From: Saccharomyces mikatae IFO 1815
Lineage: Eukaryota; Ascomycota; Saccharomycetes; Saccharomycetales; Saccharomycetaceae
Assembly (NCBI RefSeq): GCF_947241705.1
Contig: NC_079269.1
Location: forward strand, 496,001 to 560,000
DNA: 64,000 nt
Direction of reading: 5' to 3'
The notes beneath the pieces are model-generated. The model had not been told where the DNA came from, searched no databases, and saw only the letters and a list, made by a program, of their open reading frames with translations. Every line of letters starts with the position of its first letter. Position 1 is the first letter of the stretch. Positions 22,817 through 34,000 of this stretch are shown piece after piece. The translations under genes were made by a program, and so were the position numbers.

Positions 22817-25084
22817 CTAGTCTTCAAAATATTTCGTATTTCCTAATTTATGCTCTTTAATGTAATCAGGACCGTACTCTTCGTACTCTTTTCTACTGAT
22901 AATAGTTCTCTTATATTCCTCCTCGTTCTGTGCCAGAGCCGCCATGCCCTTCCAAGCATCCAATGAAGGATCCGAAGACATATTTATATTGATATTAGTA
23001 CCGACGGGAAGGAACCCAGTGAATTCTTTCACGATACGCTCTTTTAATCCAGGAACCTTAGCATTACCGCCAGTGATGAAAACATTATTTGCCATGTCTA
23101 TAGATGTCTGACTCAATTTTCCCGGTTGGGAACCAAATTTTTTGAGCAGAATAGTTTCTGCTAACTCGCAAATACCTGCCTGATCTTGTCCGCCCATTGT
23201 TGGCTGGAATACAATTTCAGGTACCCTAGTACGTTCCACATTCAGATGCATTTGGTGTTGTTCATGAATATTTTCGCTATCGTGAGGCCTGGGCCCTCTC
23301 AAAAACAGGTGAAGAATGGAATTCCTCCAGTCGTACTGTGCTTCCAAAGTATCTTCTTCAGTAAAGTTTGGATCGTGCTCTAAAAGCAATCTTTCAAGTT
23401 CAACGATGTCTTTGTACTCATACTCTAAAGCTTCTTCGAATGCTTCAGGGTTTTGAGTAATATCGGTATAAATAAGCCAATCTTCGTCGTTAGCACCAAA
23501 AGTGTCATTTGGATCATTGTCTATAGTAGCTTGGTGCCTGCTACGTTTGGCTCCTTGTTTCACGTTGTCTTCAGCCAATGAAGCTAAGTTTTTCATTCTG
23601 TTTTGAGAAACTTGAGATTTTCTGTCTTTCATTTCGTCACGTAATTTCAATTTTTCTTTTCTTCTTTTTATTAGTTTATTTAATTTCAATCTTTTGTCCT
23701 TTATCCAACCATTCAAGTCAGTTTCACGCCATTGTTGCTCTTTTAATCTTTCTTCTTCTTCTTCTTTGGCGACTCTTTCCTTTTCCTCCCTAGCTTTTCT
23801 TCTAGCATCCTGGCTTGCCTTCATGAATCTTTGTTTCCTTTTTTCCTTAATCTGATCTTCATTCAGATCTTCGTCTGCAATATCAAGTAAGTCAAATTTC
23901 TGAGTAGATTTGTCATCATTCATGTCATCCAAATGGCTGTCATCCTCTGCTTCAACCATTTGTGCCTTTTTTAATGACTGCTCTAAGCCATGAAGATACT
24001 TTTTAAAATCACGCTCGTCGTCAAATCCAGCGTTCTGCAAAACCGAGAGTACTTTCTTTTTAGGTTCGTCAATAAGCTGATCTCTCAACTTTGAAAAGTA
24101 CTCGAATTCCTCCTGCTTCTGAACCAGCTTTTCCATTCTCTTTAATCGTGCCTGTTCTTGCAAGCGTTTCCCAGTTTCCCTCCTCTTTTCGGCTTGAATT
24201 CGCAACTCTTCTTCAGTCTTTTGGGGCTGAAGAACTTCCGTGAAAGGTGCTTCAACTACTATATCATTAGTATCAAGGTTCTCTAAAGTAAGAATTTTGT
24301 CAACATCCTCATCATAATTTCGTGAAACATAGCAATAATCTTGATACATTGTTTCATACTGCAAATATGACATCTTTGTTGGAAAATACGGATATTTTAA
24401 AGCCATCAAATCATTCAGGTAATCAACTGCTTGATGTCCCCCCCAGTTGATCCTTTTCGCATCTGTTAAGATACCAGCGCCATCAACAATGGGGATTACA
24501 TTAGTATCCTCGTGACCGCAATCAATGACTAACCCTGTTTGCTTTCCACTTGGATAATAATTGTAAAAACCATACAAGCTGTCTATTCCAAAAGTGACAC
24601 CTGGAACATTGTACGTTTCAAACAAAATCTGATACCAATTTGCTCTTTGTGATTGAACGGTTGCCATCCTTTCTGTAAGTAGTATTGGATTAGAAATACC
24701 ATTTTCTGGTACTATGCCCAAATGATGAAAAGTGTAGTCCAATATTTCCTCTGTAAAATTCCAATTAGTTACAAATGGTCCGTCAAATGGGCTTTTCGAT
24801 TGCGAACGCACTGCTTGATCTAATAAGGTGTCATTACCAACAAAGGTAAAATTTTTATTTAACTTCCTATCTCTAAACTTTGTCAGAACATTAGGGAAAA
24901 CATGTGTGGGAGCACTTTGATTCACAAACCCGGCTCTTAGTTTGCTAGAACCAAAATCAATGGCAATGGGTAACTGTGGATCGTATGTTGATTGTTCATC
25001 AAATGGTTCTGGGGTCTGCCTCAGTGGAGGGTCATCTATCACCACCGCCTTTAGAGGAGTCAAAGAGGCGTCTCTGCTAGACAT
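22817..25084 (-). CDS. ARP5: Actin-related protein Arp5 (INO80 complex)
   Basis: Nuclear actin-related protein of the INO80 chromatin remodeller, needed with Ies6 for nucleosome sliding. The actin fold begins with PIAIDFGSSKLRAGF (phosphate-1 loop, about 39-54) and ends with the C-terminal ITGGNAKVPGLKERI and DPSLDAWKGMAAL motifs. Between them is a large charged, coiled-coil-like insertion (about 290-560, rich in Glu/Lys/Arg, for example RLKRMEKLVQKQEEFEY), which is the hallmark of Arp5. The start at 25084 (MSSRDASLTPLK) gives 755 aa, the S. cerevisiae length. The frame remains open 16 codons further upstream to 25132 (MVRRTIFKK), which I do not accept as the start. Confidence 0.96.
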   Translation of the reverse strand: MSSRDASLTPLKAVVIDDPPLRQTPEPFDEQSTYDPQLPIAIDFGSSKLRAGFVNQSAPTHVFPNVLTKFRDRKLNKNFTFVGNDTLLDQAVRSQSKSPFDGPFVTNWNFTEEILDYTFHHLGIVPENGISNPILLTERMATVQSQRANWYQILFETYNVPGVTFGIDSLYGFYNYYPSGKQTGLVIDCGHEDTNVIPIVDGAGILTDAKRINWGGHQAVDYLNDLMALKYPYFPTKMSYLQYETMYQDYCYVSRNYDEDVDKILTLENLDTNDIVVEAPFTEVLQPQKTEEELRIQAEKRRETGKRLQEQARLKRMEKLVQKQEEFEYFSKLRDQLIDEPKKKVLSVLQNAGFDDERDFKKYLHGLEQSLKKAQMVEAEDDSHLDDMNDDKSTQKFDLLDIADEDLNEDQIKEKRKQRFMKASQDARRKAREEKERVAKEEEEERLKEQQWRETDLNGWIKDKRLKLNKLIKRRKEKLKLRDEMKDRKSQVSQNRMKNLASLAEDNVKQGAKRSRHQATIDNDPNDTFGANDEDWLIYTDITQNPEAFEEALEYEYKDIVELERLLLEHDPNFTEEDTLEAQYDWRNSILHLFLRGPRPHDSENIHEQHQMHLNVERTRVPEIVFQPTMGGQDQAGICELAETILLKKFGSQPGKLSQTSIDMANNVFITGGNAKVPGLKERIVKEFTGFLPVGTNININMSSDPSLDAWKGMAALAQNEEEYKRTIISRKEYEEYGPDYIKEHKLGNTKYFED

Positions 25085-25904
25085 TGTGCGTGTTATATAT
25101 ACGATTTTCTTAAATATAGTTCTCCTGACCAATTCTTCGCCAAGATCAGTGGCTCATGTTCAAACTACTATATTCATCCTAGAGTGAATAGAATATCTCA
25201 TAAGTGCAGCAATAGTGTATCATAGTCTACGAACACCAAGGCAGATGGTAAATACTTTCACTATTTGCATATTTTTAACAAGTTAACGTTGCATTCTACA
25301 ATTAATCCTTCGTATTCTTTATCGTTCTTGGTAAACACTCACCGTTACTATTACAACTAGCTGAACAATTCACTAGTCATTGCGTTACGATATTGTTGCC
25401 CTGTGCTCATGCGTGCTGTTCTTGAAACTACGAGTGCATATTGTTTGTGCACGAATTATAACATGATCAAATGTTCTTTCGAACCATGTGATAATGGGTT
25501 TAAACATGTGAGTAACTAGGTTGATTTTTGTTCGCAACTGTATCGCTGCGAGATAAGGAATAAAAGGCTATGTGCAGCAAGATCACATTATATCCTAAAC
25601 AAATGGTATAAAAGATGGCAGTCAATGTAAAGTGAAACAAGAATCAAGTTCAGAATTTATTTTTTGTTTGTTGTACATTTTAACCACCTTCTACCTCTTG
25701 CAACTATGCCTAAGCATGTAAAAAGCTCAATAAGGGTGTATATGGGTGAGGGACTGATAATTACCATCATTCTTGAGGTCTTATGGGATTATTATGATAT
25801 ATGAAATATAAACTTTTCTTATTTGTGAAGGAATGAATTATGTAATTTCGAAATACTTGAAAGAATGTGAAGTTTAAGCGGATACATTTGGGAAGCTTGC
25901 ATAC
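25085..25904. other. ARP5-YNL058C intergenic region
   Basis: 820-bp spacer between the 5' end of ARP5 and the 3' end of the next minus-strand gene. No convincing open frame or RNA gene was seen. GTTTAAACATG and other AT-rich words near 25497-25510 and a stretch resembling a poly(A) region near 25840-25900 were noted without a firm function. Confidence 0.45.
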
Positions 25905-26846
25905 CTATATTATTTCTCTGCCATTCAAGACGTCATCCAAAAACATAGATGGTGCCTGTCTCTTATGAGCTTTTTTAGGGGAACTAGTATTCGATGTAGC
26001 AGAAGCGACTGGTATTAGGCCCAAGGAAGATTGATTTCTCTTATGGTAACCTTCCATTGAGTTAATTTTCTTTTCCTTCCTTTCTGGTGATGCAGCTCTT
26101 TGTGGCCTATTCATATTCAAACGTTTCTCTTCTTCTTCTTCTTCTTCTTCTTCCAGGTAGGTGCCCGCATATAATGATAGATCATCAATAAAAATATTTG
26201 TATCTCTTGATTGTTGACGGCTATGACTTTTTTCATATTGCGACACTTGTAAAGTAGGCGATATAAATAAGTTCTTTCTGTTATCTGCAAACGGATCTTG
26301 AATTGGATTGAATGGTGAGACAGTATCATCATAGTGGTTTGACTCCAAATTACTCATGGAATCCCAATCATCTTGCATATAGCTCTTTTCGTCATTGATG
26401 TCAAATGGGTTACTTTGCAAAGAAGAACTATGCTTGTGATGGCCCTTGTAAAAATTCTTACTACTCTTTGCATAAGAAGGAACTATTGAAGAACGGCGAG
26501 CTAAATAATTGGACACTAGCCACCATACGAGGATACTAAAAAAAACCGCACCTATGACGGCACCCACCGCAATATATACAGTACCATTTAATTTATTAGC
26601 AGAATTTAGTATGAATGGATTACCTAATGTGGATGGGGGTGTTATGGTTGGAACAATTAATGATGAGGACGATGTCTTCCAACTAGAAACCGAGGAAGAC
26701 AATGATGGCAGAGACTTAAAACTCGTTCGGGACACCACATTTGACGTGGATTTTGATACAGTGGCTGAACTAGCCGTAGTGGTGACTAATTTAGGAAGAT
26801 CTCTCTTAACTAGTGAAATAGAAGGGATAAAGTTCTTTCCTGCCAT
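25905..26846 (-). CDS. Single-pass membrane protein, YNL058C/PRM5-like
   Basis: Vacuole- or cell-surface-type single-span protein of unknown function, homologous to S. cerevisiae YNL058C and its paralogue Prm5, which are induced by cell-wall integrity signalling. Starting at 26846 the product is 313 aa: [20 protein letters not shown], a Ser/Thr-rich N-terminal part (about 25-95), one membrane span (about 105-130, [20 protein letters not shown]), then a basic/Ser cytosolic tail with a run of about ten Glu (CTT repeat near 26130-26153). The frame is open 31 codons further upstream (26939, [10 protein letters not shown]). I prefer the inner ATG because its length is close to the S. cerevisiae protein. 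No function is claimed. Confidence 0.85.
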   Translation of the reverse strand: MAGKNFIPSISLVKRDLPKLVTTTASSATVSKSTSNVVSRTSFKSLPSLSSSVSSWKTSSSSLIVPTITPPSTLGNPFILNSANKLNGTVYIAVGAVIGAVFFSILVWWLVSNYLARRSSIVPSYAKSSKNFYKGHHKHSSSLQSNPFDINDEKSYMQDDWDSMSNLESNHYDDTVSPFNPIQDPFADNRKNLFISPTLQVSQYEKSHSRQQSRDTNIFIDDLSLYAGTYLEEEEEEEEEKRLNMNRPQRAASPERKEKKINSMEGYHKRNQSSLGLIPVASATSNTSSPKKAHKRQAPSMFLDDVLNGREII

Positions 26847-27370
26847 CTCTGCCAGTACGTCTTTCTGGATGTTGTAAAATAAAAAAGTATTGCAATTTAT
26901 TACAGCTTCGAGAGCTTTTTGTATGTAAAAGACAGGCAATTATTAACCCGCACTGCTGCTAAATATAATTCAAAGTCAAACAATTCCTAATTATTCATTT
27001 TTTAAAAGACGATATATGTTATGTTTACCATTTCCCTCTTTAGGAAAAGAGATTAAGGGTTCCATAAAAGAACGCTGCAGAATGTGAGTACTGTGGCAGT
27101 GAACAAGAAGATAGCTCTCGCCAGCTCTCACTACACTATTGTTGTAGATGAGTGCAATGCAACCTAAAGACTCTTCTTATTCAGTAACTAACATGAAAAC
27201 GACCCTTTTACAAGTTTAGATTTTTTCAGGAATTCTATTTTCCCTTTCTTGAGTTTTCCCAAATCTGAAAAAAAGATCAGAAAGGGCGAGCTTGCTTAAG
27301 ACGCCAAGGCATAGATAGGTAGAAGAAGTGGAGGTTGAATACTAAAAAAGAGTGGCCGTTTCTTGATGCT
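26847..27370. promoter_or_regulatory. YNL058C-OCA2 divergent promoter
   Basis: 524-bp divergent spacer. Nothing beyond T/A-rich blocks (about 26985-27005 and 27215-27280) was recognised; no known site was assigned with confidence. Confidence 0.4.
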
Positions 27371-27964
27371 ATGAAATATATACCGCCATTAAATTTTTCA
27401 CCGGTGGTGAGCACTGATGTGTCACTATACCGGTCAGGGTATCCGATGCCGTTGAACTATAGTTTCATCAAGCATCAGTTACACTTGAAGACAATCATAT
27501 ATATTGGTGATAAAGACACTCCTCTCGAAGAATACCAGAACTTCTTGAAGCTGGAGAAGATAAAGTATTATCACATATTTATGGATTCCAGCCGAGATGA
27601 GGGCATTCAGGAAAGGATGAACCAAGTATTGAACTTGGTGCTAGATGTCAGAAACTACCCCATCCTGGTACATTCCAATAAGGGGAAACACCGCGTTGGT
27701 GTAGTGGTGGGAATCATAAGGAAGTTGCTGCAAGGATGGTCCACCGCAGGTATATATCAAGAGTACGGTTTATTTTCTGGAGGGATGAAGGATGGGGTAG
27801 ATTTGGAGTTTATCACAATGTTTGAAACTAATCTGAAAATACCGAGAAATATAATTCCTGGTTTTGCTAAACATTGCTTGTATTTAAATGAGCTGGAGGC
27901 TGTGGAAGGAAGTGAAAATGAGTCAGGTAGTGAATCCATACTTACTGCTAAGCAATCACTATGA
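27371..27964 (+). CDS. OCA2: Oca2, tyrosine-phosphatase-like protein without catalytic cysteine
   Basis: Member of the Oca/Siw14 group of cysteine-phosphatase-fold proteins, found in the Oca complex that affects inositol pyrophosphate signalling and stress responses. The start at 27371 (MKYIPPLNFSPVV) gives 197 aa, the S. cerevisiae Oca2 length; the open frame extends 12 codons upstream without an ATG. The P-loop position reads VHSNKGKHRVG. The CX5R motif of active enzymes has Ser in place of Cys, so this copy is predicted to be a pseudophosphatase, as I recall for the orthologue. The surrounding fold motifs (SLYRSGYPMPLNYSF, DLEFITMFE) are intact. Confidence 0.95.
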   Translation: MKYIPPLNFSPVVSTDVSLYRSGYPMPLNYSFIKHQLHLKTIIYIGDKDTPLEEYQNFLKLEKIKYYHIFMDSSRDEGIQERMNQVLNLVLDVRNYPILVHSNKGKHRVGVVVGIIRKLLQGWSTAGIYQEYGLFSGGMKDGVDLEFITMFETNLKIPRNIIPGFAKHCLYLNELEAVEGSENESGSESILTAKQSL

Positions 27965-28112
27965 TGTAAGAGGCAATTGTCACAAAGAATATTTTCTGTC
28001 ATTAATATATTTGTATAGATAGAACAACAAGTCTGAAGATCAAGTAGAAAAATGGAAACAAGGACGAGCACATATACAGTATATAACGAACATATATATG
28101 AGATTTACACGT

Positions 28113-28964
28113 TCAAGCGTCGAAGGATAAAGACCACCCTAGCTTGTGAACCGGCTCAGATAACTTCAAAGCGTCGAAAGAGGAACCGACACCCAAAGTG
28201 ACACCAGGTCTCAACAATTGCTTGTAAGCCAAAGTTACAATACCAGAATCGGATACCTTGGCCTTGACTTGGGAAGATGCATCGGGCAAGTATCTAGTGG
28301 CAAATTCAATGTTGACATTGGAGTTAGGTAATTTGCAGTTCATGGTGGCTTTGGCACCCACTTGTAGAAAAGCATTGACGTTTTGGAAAAAGTCCACTGT
28401 AGTTATTTGCTCGTTGTTCAAAGTAGCGCCCAAGGAGTAGTCCTTGGCAAAGTAACTTAGAGCCATTGCATAACGAGAGATGGAACCAGCACTGATATCG
28501 TAACCAAACTCAGCACCACCAACAACTCCTTCGTGGGCCATAGTTAGATCACCAACAAAAGTTGGAGACTTCAAACACAAGTCGAAGGCACCTCTTGCGG
28601 TGAAGAAAGGCTGTGTGAAGGTAGTATTCAGCACTGCTGACTTGGCCACGCCTGGAGTCAAGGAAGTAATCAATTCATTCTTTAAACCAGGAGTCAAGTT
28701 GGCAAACTCTAACTTGGTTTTCAAGTTATTCGTGTTAGACCAGCCTTGAGTCAAGCCCAAGCCGGTTTGCTTGTCGTTCAACTTAGCTTCCACATTAGTG
28801 GACAATGGACCGTCCTTAACTGGTTGTCTAGCTTTCAATGAGAATTTAATGCCATTGGCGGTAGTTGTTTGCACATCAAAAGCAGCAGGAGTAGCATGAT
28901 AGAAATCCTTGTTTAATAGATCGTTAATATTTCTGGAGATATCGCTGTAGAGTGGGGGAGACAT
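28113..28964 (-). CDS. POR1: Mitochondrial outer-membrane porin (VDAC) Por1
   Basis: Voltage-dependent anion channel of the mitochondrial outer membrane, a 19-strand beta-barrel that passes metabolites. The 283-aa protein begins MSPPLYSDISRNINDLLNKD, forming the amphipathic N-terminal helix. Alternating hydrophobic strands and the eukaryotic porin signature region near the C terminus (YKQLLRPGVTLGVGSSFD) follow. Length equals S. cerevisiae Por1 (283 aa). Por1 rather than Por2 is supported by place and by highly biased codon use. The promoter contains a run of ten G at 29056-29065. The gene lies 258 bp from the tRNA-Asp gene. Confidence 0.97.
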   Translation of the reverse strand: MSPPLYSDISRNINDLLNKDFYHATPAAFDVQTTTANGIKFSLKARQPVKDGPLSTNVEAKLNDKQTGLGLTQGWSNTNNLKTKLEFANLTPGLKNELITSLTPGVAKSAVLNTTFTQPFFTARGAFDLCLKSPTFVGDLTMAHEGVVGGAEFGYDISAGSISRYAMALSYFAKDYSLGATLNNEQITTVDFFQNVNAFLQVGAKATMNCKLPNSNVNIEFATRYLPDASSQVKAKVSDSGIVTLAYKQLLRPGVTLGVGSSFDALKLSEPVHKLGWSLSFDA

Positions 28965-29222
28965 TGTTGAGAGAGTAGCTTTTCTTTTTATTATTGGTAC
29001 GCTTGGCTAAATTGCGTTGGAAGTAATTGCTGTGCTCATGACTACTGGAACGAATGGGGGGGGGGCGGTTATATAGTAGATCAACCTGTATTATGCTGGC
29101 TCCAAAAGGGGTTGTTTGTTGAGGAACGGCCGAAATGGTGGTGTTTGATTGGGCCGTAGCCGGCAAGAAGCTCCGGAACCGCGAAAAAAGGCTCGTCTGA
29201 CATAAAAAGGGTGGCAAAAAAT

Positions 29223-29294
29223 CTCCGCGACGGGGAATTGAACCCCGATCTGGCACGCGACAAGCGCCCATTCTGACCATTAAACTATCACGGA
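29223..29294 (-). tRNA. tRNA-Asp (GUC)
   Basis: Intronless 72-nt tRNA on the minus strand. The acceptor arm TCCGTGA pairs with TCGCGGA and the discriminator base is G. The anticodon loop reads ttGTCgc, and the T arm is CGGGGTTCAATTCCCCG. A run of six T follows the 3' end on the minus strand and serves as the Pol III terminator. A Ty4-like element is inserted about 200 bp upstream of its 5' end, within the usual Ty target zone. Confidence 0.97.
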
Positions 29295-29493
29295 CGGTTA
29301 TTTGCGAATCTTTGATTTTTCAAAGCATATTTATAGCTATAATAAATTTAACTAAAGTGGGGTAATGCAAGCTACTCAATTAATTTTACACCACCACTTA
29401 TTAATTAACTGTACAATAGACTTAACCTAACATTGGAAAGTAGGATCAATGGAATATGCTGGTATGAGGTAAAGAATAGAAAAACACATATAT

Positions 29494-29822
29494 TGTTGGA
29501 ATAAGTGATTACTACTATACACCTATTCGTATAAATTGGATTAAGTTATTGCAACTATACGTCTTCGTATAAATTGAAGTAGAAAAATTCTAATAATAGA
29601 ATTTACTGCAGTAATGAGATAAAGATCTATTAATTGATCAGAACTTATTATATAAGAAGATGAGTTATCATCAAATTCTTATCATTAACACTCTGATTTA
29701 TGTCTGAACCTTTTGGTTTAATATAACTAATCAGCGTGTGTTTTATATACCTCTCTTATATAGATTAAGAAGGAACGACTATTCTTAATTATTACAACTT
29801 ACTAAACTACTAATTATCAACA
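29494..29822 (+). repeat. 5' LTR of the Ty4-like element
   Basis: 329-bp long terminal repeat, TG...CA ends, identical by eye to 35279-35607. Its last base is also the A of the TYA start codon. It contains a short internal repeat around the word TTCGTATAAATTG (in tattcgtataaattgga and cttcgtataaattgaag). Confidence 0.95.
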
Positions 29823-31069
29823 TGGCGACCCCAGTGAGGGATGAAACAAGAAATGTTACTGACGACAACATTTCTACGCAGGTTCAATCAAGAGTCAATA
29901 TTCAAGATACTACTAAAAAAATTAAAAATTTTATTATCGATACTTCTATTGATGACAAACAGAGGAAGCAAGCCTTAATTGATTTAGAAACGTATGAAAT
30001 ATTTTTAAACAAATTAACCGTTAAAAAGAATAAGATTACAAATGAGGTTAAACAGGATGACGATATTTCAAATCTCGATCAGTTAATGGAAATCGATGAA
30101 AAAATTGAAAAAACTAGTAATGTAATTCTTGGATTAAAAAGAAAGTTAGAATCGATTGATTTCGATAAAGATGTTAAAAGGTTACATGAAAGAAATGATT
30201 CAACTGGGACATATTATTTATTCGATACTCTGACCTCAAGAAATAGGAGATTTTACCCTAAGGATTGGGTATTTAAGCATAAGATGACTAAAATCGAAAA
30301 TATTCCTGTTTTCTTGAACAGCTTTCAACAATTCATTGAGAAGTACGAATTTGATGACATTTTTGATCAACAAATTAAAAACATCGATTCTCGTGAAAAT
30401 GAAATCTTATGTAAGGTTATCAAAGAAGGTTTAAATGAAAGTCCTGATATAATGAACATTAACACAAGTGATATCTTTAGAATCATCCGTGACTTGAAGA
30501 AAAAATACATAAGCCTTTATGGTAGAGAAATAAGACAAAAGGCTTGGAAAAAAGTGTTGGTGGATACAACTTGTAAGAATACTGATTTGTTAATGAATGA
30601 ACTTCAAAAGTTAGTATTAATGGAAAAATGGATCCTTTCAAAATGTTGTCAAAATTGTTCAAATCTTACATACATTTTAGAAGAGGCAATCCTTGGAACC
30701 TTACATGAATCTTTGAAAAATCCGGTTAAACAACGTTTACATATATACTCAATTGGTAAAAATGAGAGAATTGAAGAAATTTTAATCAATATTGTAATTG
30801 AAACAGTAATGGACTTGAGTTCAAATGACTCTTACTATTCAGAAAGAAATTGTAAGTACTGTAAATCGGAATTCCACAGCTCAGTTAACTGTAGAAAGAA
30901 ATTAAACAGAGAACTTAGGCATTCAACGCCCAGCTACTCAAAAGGTTATTATTCACAAGGTTCAACCCAAAAAGAATATATTAAAACAGGCACGAAACCA
31001 GTCAGAACTTTTGAAAAAACAGAAGAAGAAGAACAAAAAGGGTTCAAACAAAAATCTAGTCATTATTGA
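29822..31069 (+). CDS. Ty4-like Gag (TYA)
   Basis: Capsid precursor frame of 415 aa, beginning MATPVRDETRNV, which matches the start of S. cerevisiae Ty4 Gag. Residues about 15-120 are Lys/Glu/Asp-rich, helical in appearance, and diverged. Residues about 125-330 (GTYYLFDTLTS, KYISLYGREIRQKAWKKVL) are strongly Ty4-like and correspond to the capsid fold. A Cys-rich CKYCKSEFHSSVNC segment lies near residues 346-359. It overlaps the TYB frame at 31011-31069; in this family Pol is made by programmed +1 frameshifting. Confidence 0.93.
   Translation: MATPVRDETRNVTDDNISTQVQSRVNIQDTTKKIKNFIIDTSIDDKQRKQALIDLETYEIFLNKLTVKKNKITNEVKQDDDISNLDQLMEIDEKIEKTSNVILGLKRKLESIDFDKDVKRLHERNDSTGTYYLFDTLTSRNRRFYPKDWVFKHKMTKIENIPVFLNSFQQFIEKYEFDDIFDQQIKNIDSRENEILCKVIKEGLNESPDIMNINTSDIFRIIRDLKKKYISLYGREIRQKAWKKVLVDTTCKNTDLLMNELQKLVLMEKWILSKCCQNCSNLTYILEEAILGTLHESLKNPVKQRLHIYSIGKNERIEEILINIVIETVMDLSSNDSYYSERNCKYCKSEFHSSVNCRKKLNRELRHSTPSYSKGYYSQGSTQKEYIKTGTKPVRTFEKTEEEEQKGFKQKSSHY
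29823..29840 (+). other. Primer-binding site complementary to tRNA-Asn
   Basis: TGGCGACCCCAGTGAGGG is the exact complement of the 3' end of yeast tRNA-Asn(GUU) including CCA, as I recall that tRNA. It starts at the base after the LTR and lies within the first codons of TYA. tRNA-Asn priming is the known habit of Ty4. Confidence 0.85.
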
Positions 31070-34000
31070 TACTGGTTCAGGTGTCAATATCACGAACAAT
31101 AAAAATATATTGTTTGATTATGAAGACAACAAAGAAAAGGTAAAGTTCTTTGGTATTGGGAAAAACAATGCAGTTTCCGTTAAAGGATCAGGATACATTA
31201 AAATTAAATGTAACACAAATGATGATTACTTATTAACTCATTATGTTCCTGAAGAAGAAACTACTATTATAAGTGGTTATGAGTTAGCTAGAGAAACCGA
31301 TCTGGTGTTAAGCAAGAACTATTCTACCTTGGAAAACAAGGATATGAACATAAAAACTCATGTTAAAAATGGAATTATTCACGTAAAAATGGATGACTTA
31401 ATTGATCACTCAGCATATGATTCCAAAATCAATGCAATACAACCAACTTCTTCTAACAAAATTAGACTGAAGCCCAAAATTATAAACTTAAAAGATGCTC
31501 ATAAAAGAATGGGACATACAGGAGTTCAACAAATTGAAAACTCAATTAAACATAGTCATTATGAAGAAAATCTTGACTTAATAAAAGAACCAAATGAATT
31601 TTGGTGTGAAACTTGTAAAGTTTCAAAAGCCACGAGAAGGAACCATTATAAAGGATCTATGAACGAACACAGTATCGATCATGAACCAGGTTCATCGTGG
31701 TGCATGGATATCTTTGGTCCAGTATCAAATTCGAACTCGGATACGAAAAGATACATGCTTATTATGGTTGATAACAATACAAGATATTGTATCACCTCCA
31801 CACATTTTAACAAAAATGCTGAAACTATTTTGGCTCAGATCAAGAAAAATATTCAGTATGTGGAAACTCAATTTGACAGAAAGGTCAGAGAAATCAATTC
31901 AGATCAAGGAACTGAATTTACAAATGATCAGATAGCAAAATATTTTGTTTCAAAAGGAATTCATCATATTTTTTCTGCTACACAAGATCATGCTGCCAAT
32001 GGAAGAGCAGAGAGATACATCAGAACTATCGTTACTGATGCAACAACATTGTTAAAACATAGTAAATTACGTATTAAATTTTGGGAATACGCAGTGACAT
32101 CTGCTACCAATGTACGCAATTGTTTAGAAAACAAAGCCACAGGTCAACTGCCACTACAGGCAATCTCTAGTCAACCTGTGAAAGTGAGATTCATGTCCTT
32201 TTTACCCTTCGGAGAACAAGGAATAATTTGGAATCATAATCACAATAAACTAAAACCATCAGGACTTCGTGCTATAATATTATGCAAAGATCCTAATAGT
32301 CACGGATACAAATTTTTTGTACCATCTATTAAAAAAATTCTCACTTCAGATAATTACACAATTCCAGACTATGCAGTGGATCCAATATTAAGGAACACAC
32401 AGAACATATACCCAGATGATCAAAGTAGATCAGATTCCATCAATGAAGCAGAAAACTCAGATGCTGTTTCCAGGTTATATGATGCATTGGAAAATTACGA
32501 AGATGACCATAAACAAGTTACACTACTTACAGACTTGTTCACCACAGAAGAATTAGCTCAGATTGAATTAAATGCTAAGTACCCATCTCCTAGTGATAAT
32601 CTAGAAGGTAATTTAGACTACGTCTTTGCTAACATAGAAGAAGAGGAAGAAGACAAATACAATCATGTGAAAAACATGGATATAGATTCAGATCTTCACT
32701 CAAAAGAAAAGATCACTACTGAAAGCGATCGAAACGAAATTAATAAATCAAGTAATACTGATGAGGATATTCTCGATGAAAATGTTTATAGAGTCCCCAC
32801 GGCACTACAAGAGAACCTTGTTGGAAGCCAGAACAGCATAAACATCAACAATGATGATAATATTGCTAGTAGAACGCATAGGAAGATCAGTGGAAAGGAA
32901 ATAAATTACAAGGAATCATCAGAAGATGAGAGCGATTATATTTCACATGATCCTACTAATGAATCAGTTACAGTTGCAAGTAATAAGGACAATGTAACAG
33001 ATGATAATATCTTACAATCACAACAAGAATTATTCGAAAACATTGTTGATCCAGAAGTATTACTTGAACAAGATTTAGATTCAAAAACCTCAAGTTATGA
33101 CACCTCTCAATACGTAGATGTTCAAACTGAATCAAATGTTACATCATTAAAGGACAATGATGTTCAAAATGATGACTATTCTACTCACGAAGAAAGTCAT
33201 CACCTGCCCCTGGTTATAAATGTTATGGACAATACTGACCAAACATATGTTGAATCAAACAAGGTAGAAAACAAAAATAACTCTGATACAAGTATCTCAT
33301 CGGAAGGTAATAATGAAGAGTTAGTACAAGTGATGGAAAATAGCGAAGCGGAAAAATCGAATGCTACACTAAAATCATCAATAATAACAGATGAAACAAT
33401 TGAGTCAGAAAAACCAGCAATAAACAAAGCTGGATTCCTGAATAAAACGTTTAATTCTTTGAATAAGAAAAGAAAGCGGCCTGTTGAAAACAGGACCTCG
33501 TTTCATGACATGGTTGAAAGAGACAATAAGCGTCAGAGAAAGAATATAATTAAATTACTTCCGGATAACACAGAAACAAGTTCTGCACCGAGAATTAAAA
33601 CCATATACTACAATGAAGCTATTTCAGGAAATGCTGATCTCAAAGAAAAACATGCTTATAAAGAGGCATACAGGAAAGAATTACAGAATCTCAAGGATAT
33701 GAAAGTATTTGACATCAACGTCAAATACAACAGATCTGATGTTCCCAGTAATTTAATAATTCCGACAAATACAATATTCTCAAAGAAGAGAAATGGTATC
33801 TATAAAGCAAGAATTGTTTGTAGAGGTGATATCCAGACACCAGACACGTATAACGTTATTGGAACAGAATCCCTAAACCATAACCACATTAAAATATTTC
33901 TGATGATTGCAAACAATAGGAATATGTTCATGAAAACACTAGATATTAACCATGCGTTCTTATATGCTAAACTGGAAGAAGACATTTACATTCCACACCC

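Noticed and set aside
25085-25132. 16-codon N-terminal extension of ARP5
   Set aside because: The inner ATG at 25084 gives the family length of 755 aa and the conserved start MSSRDAS.
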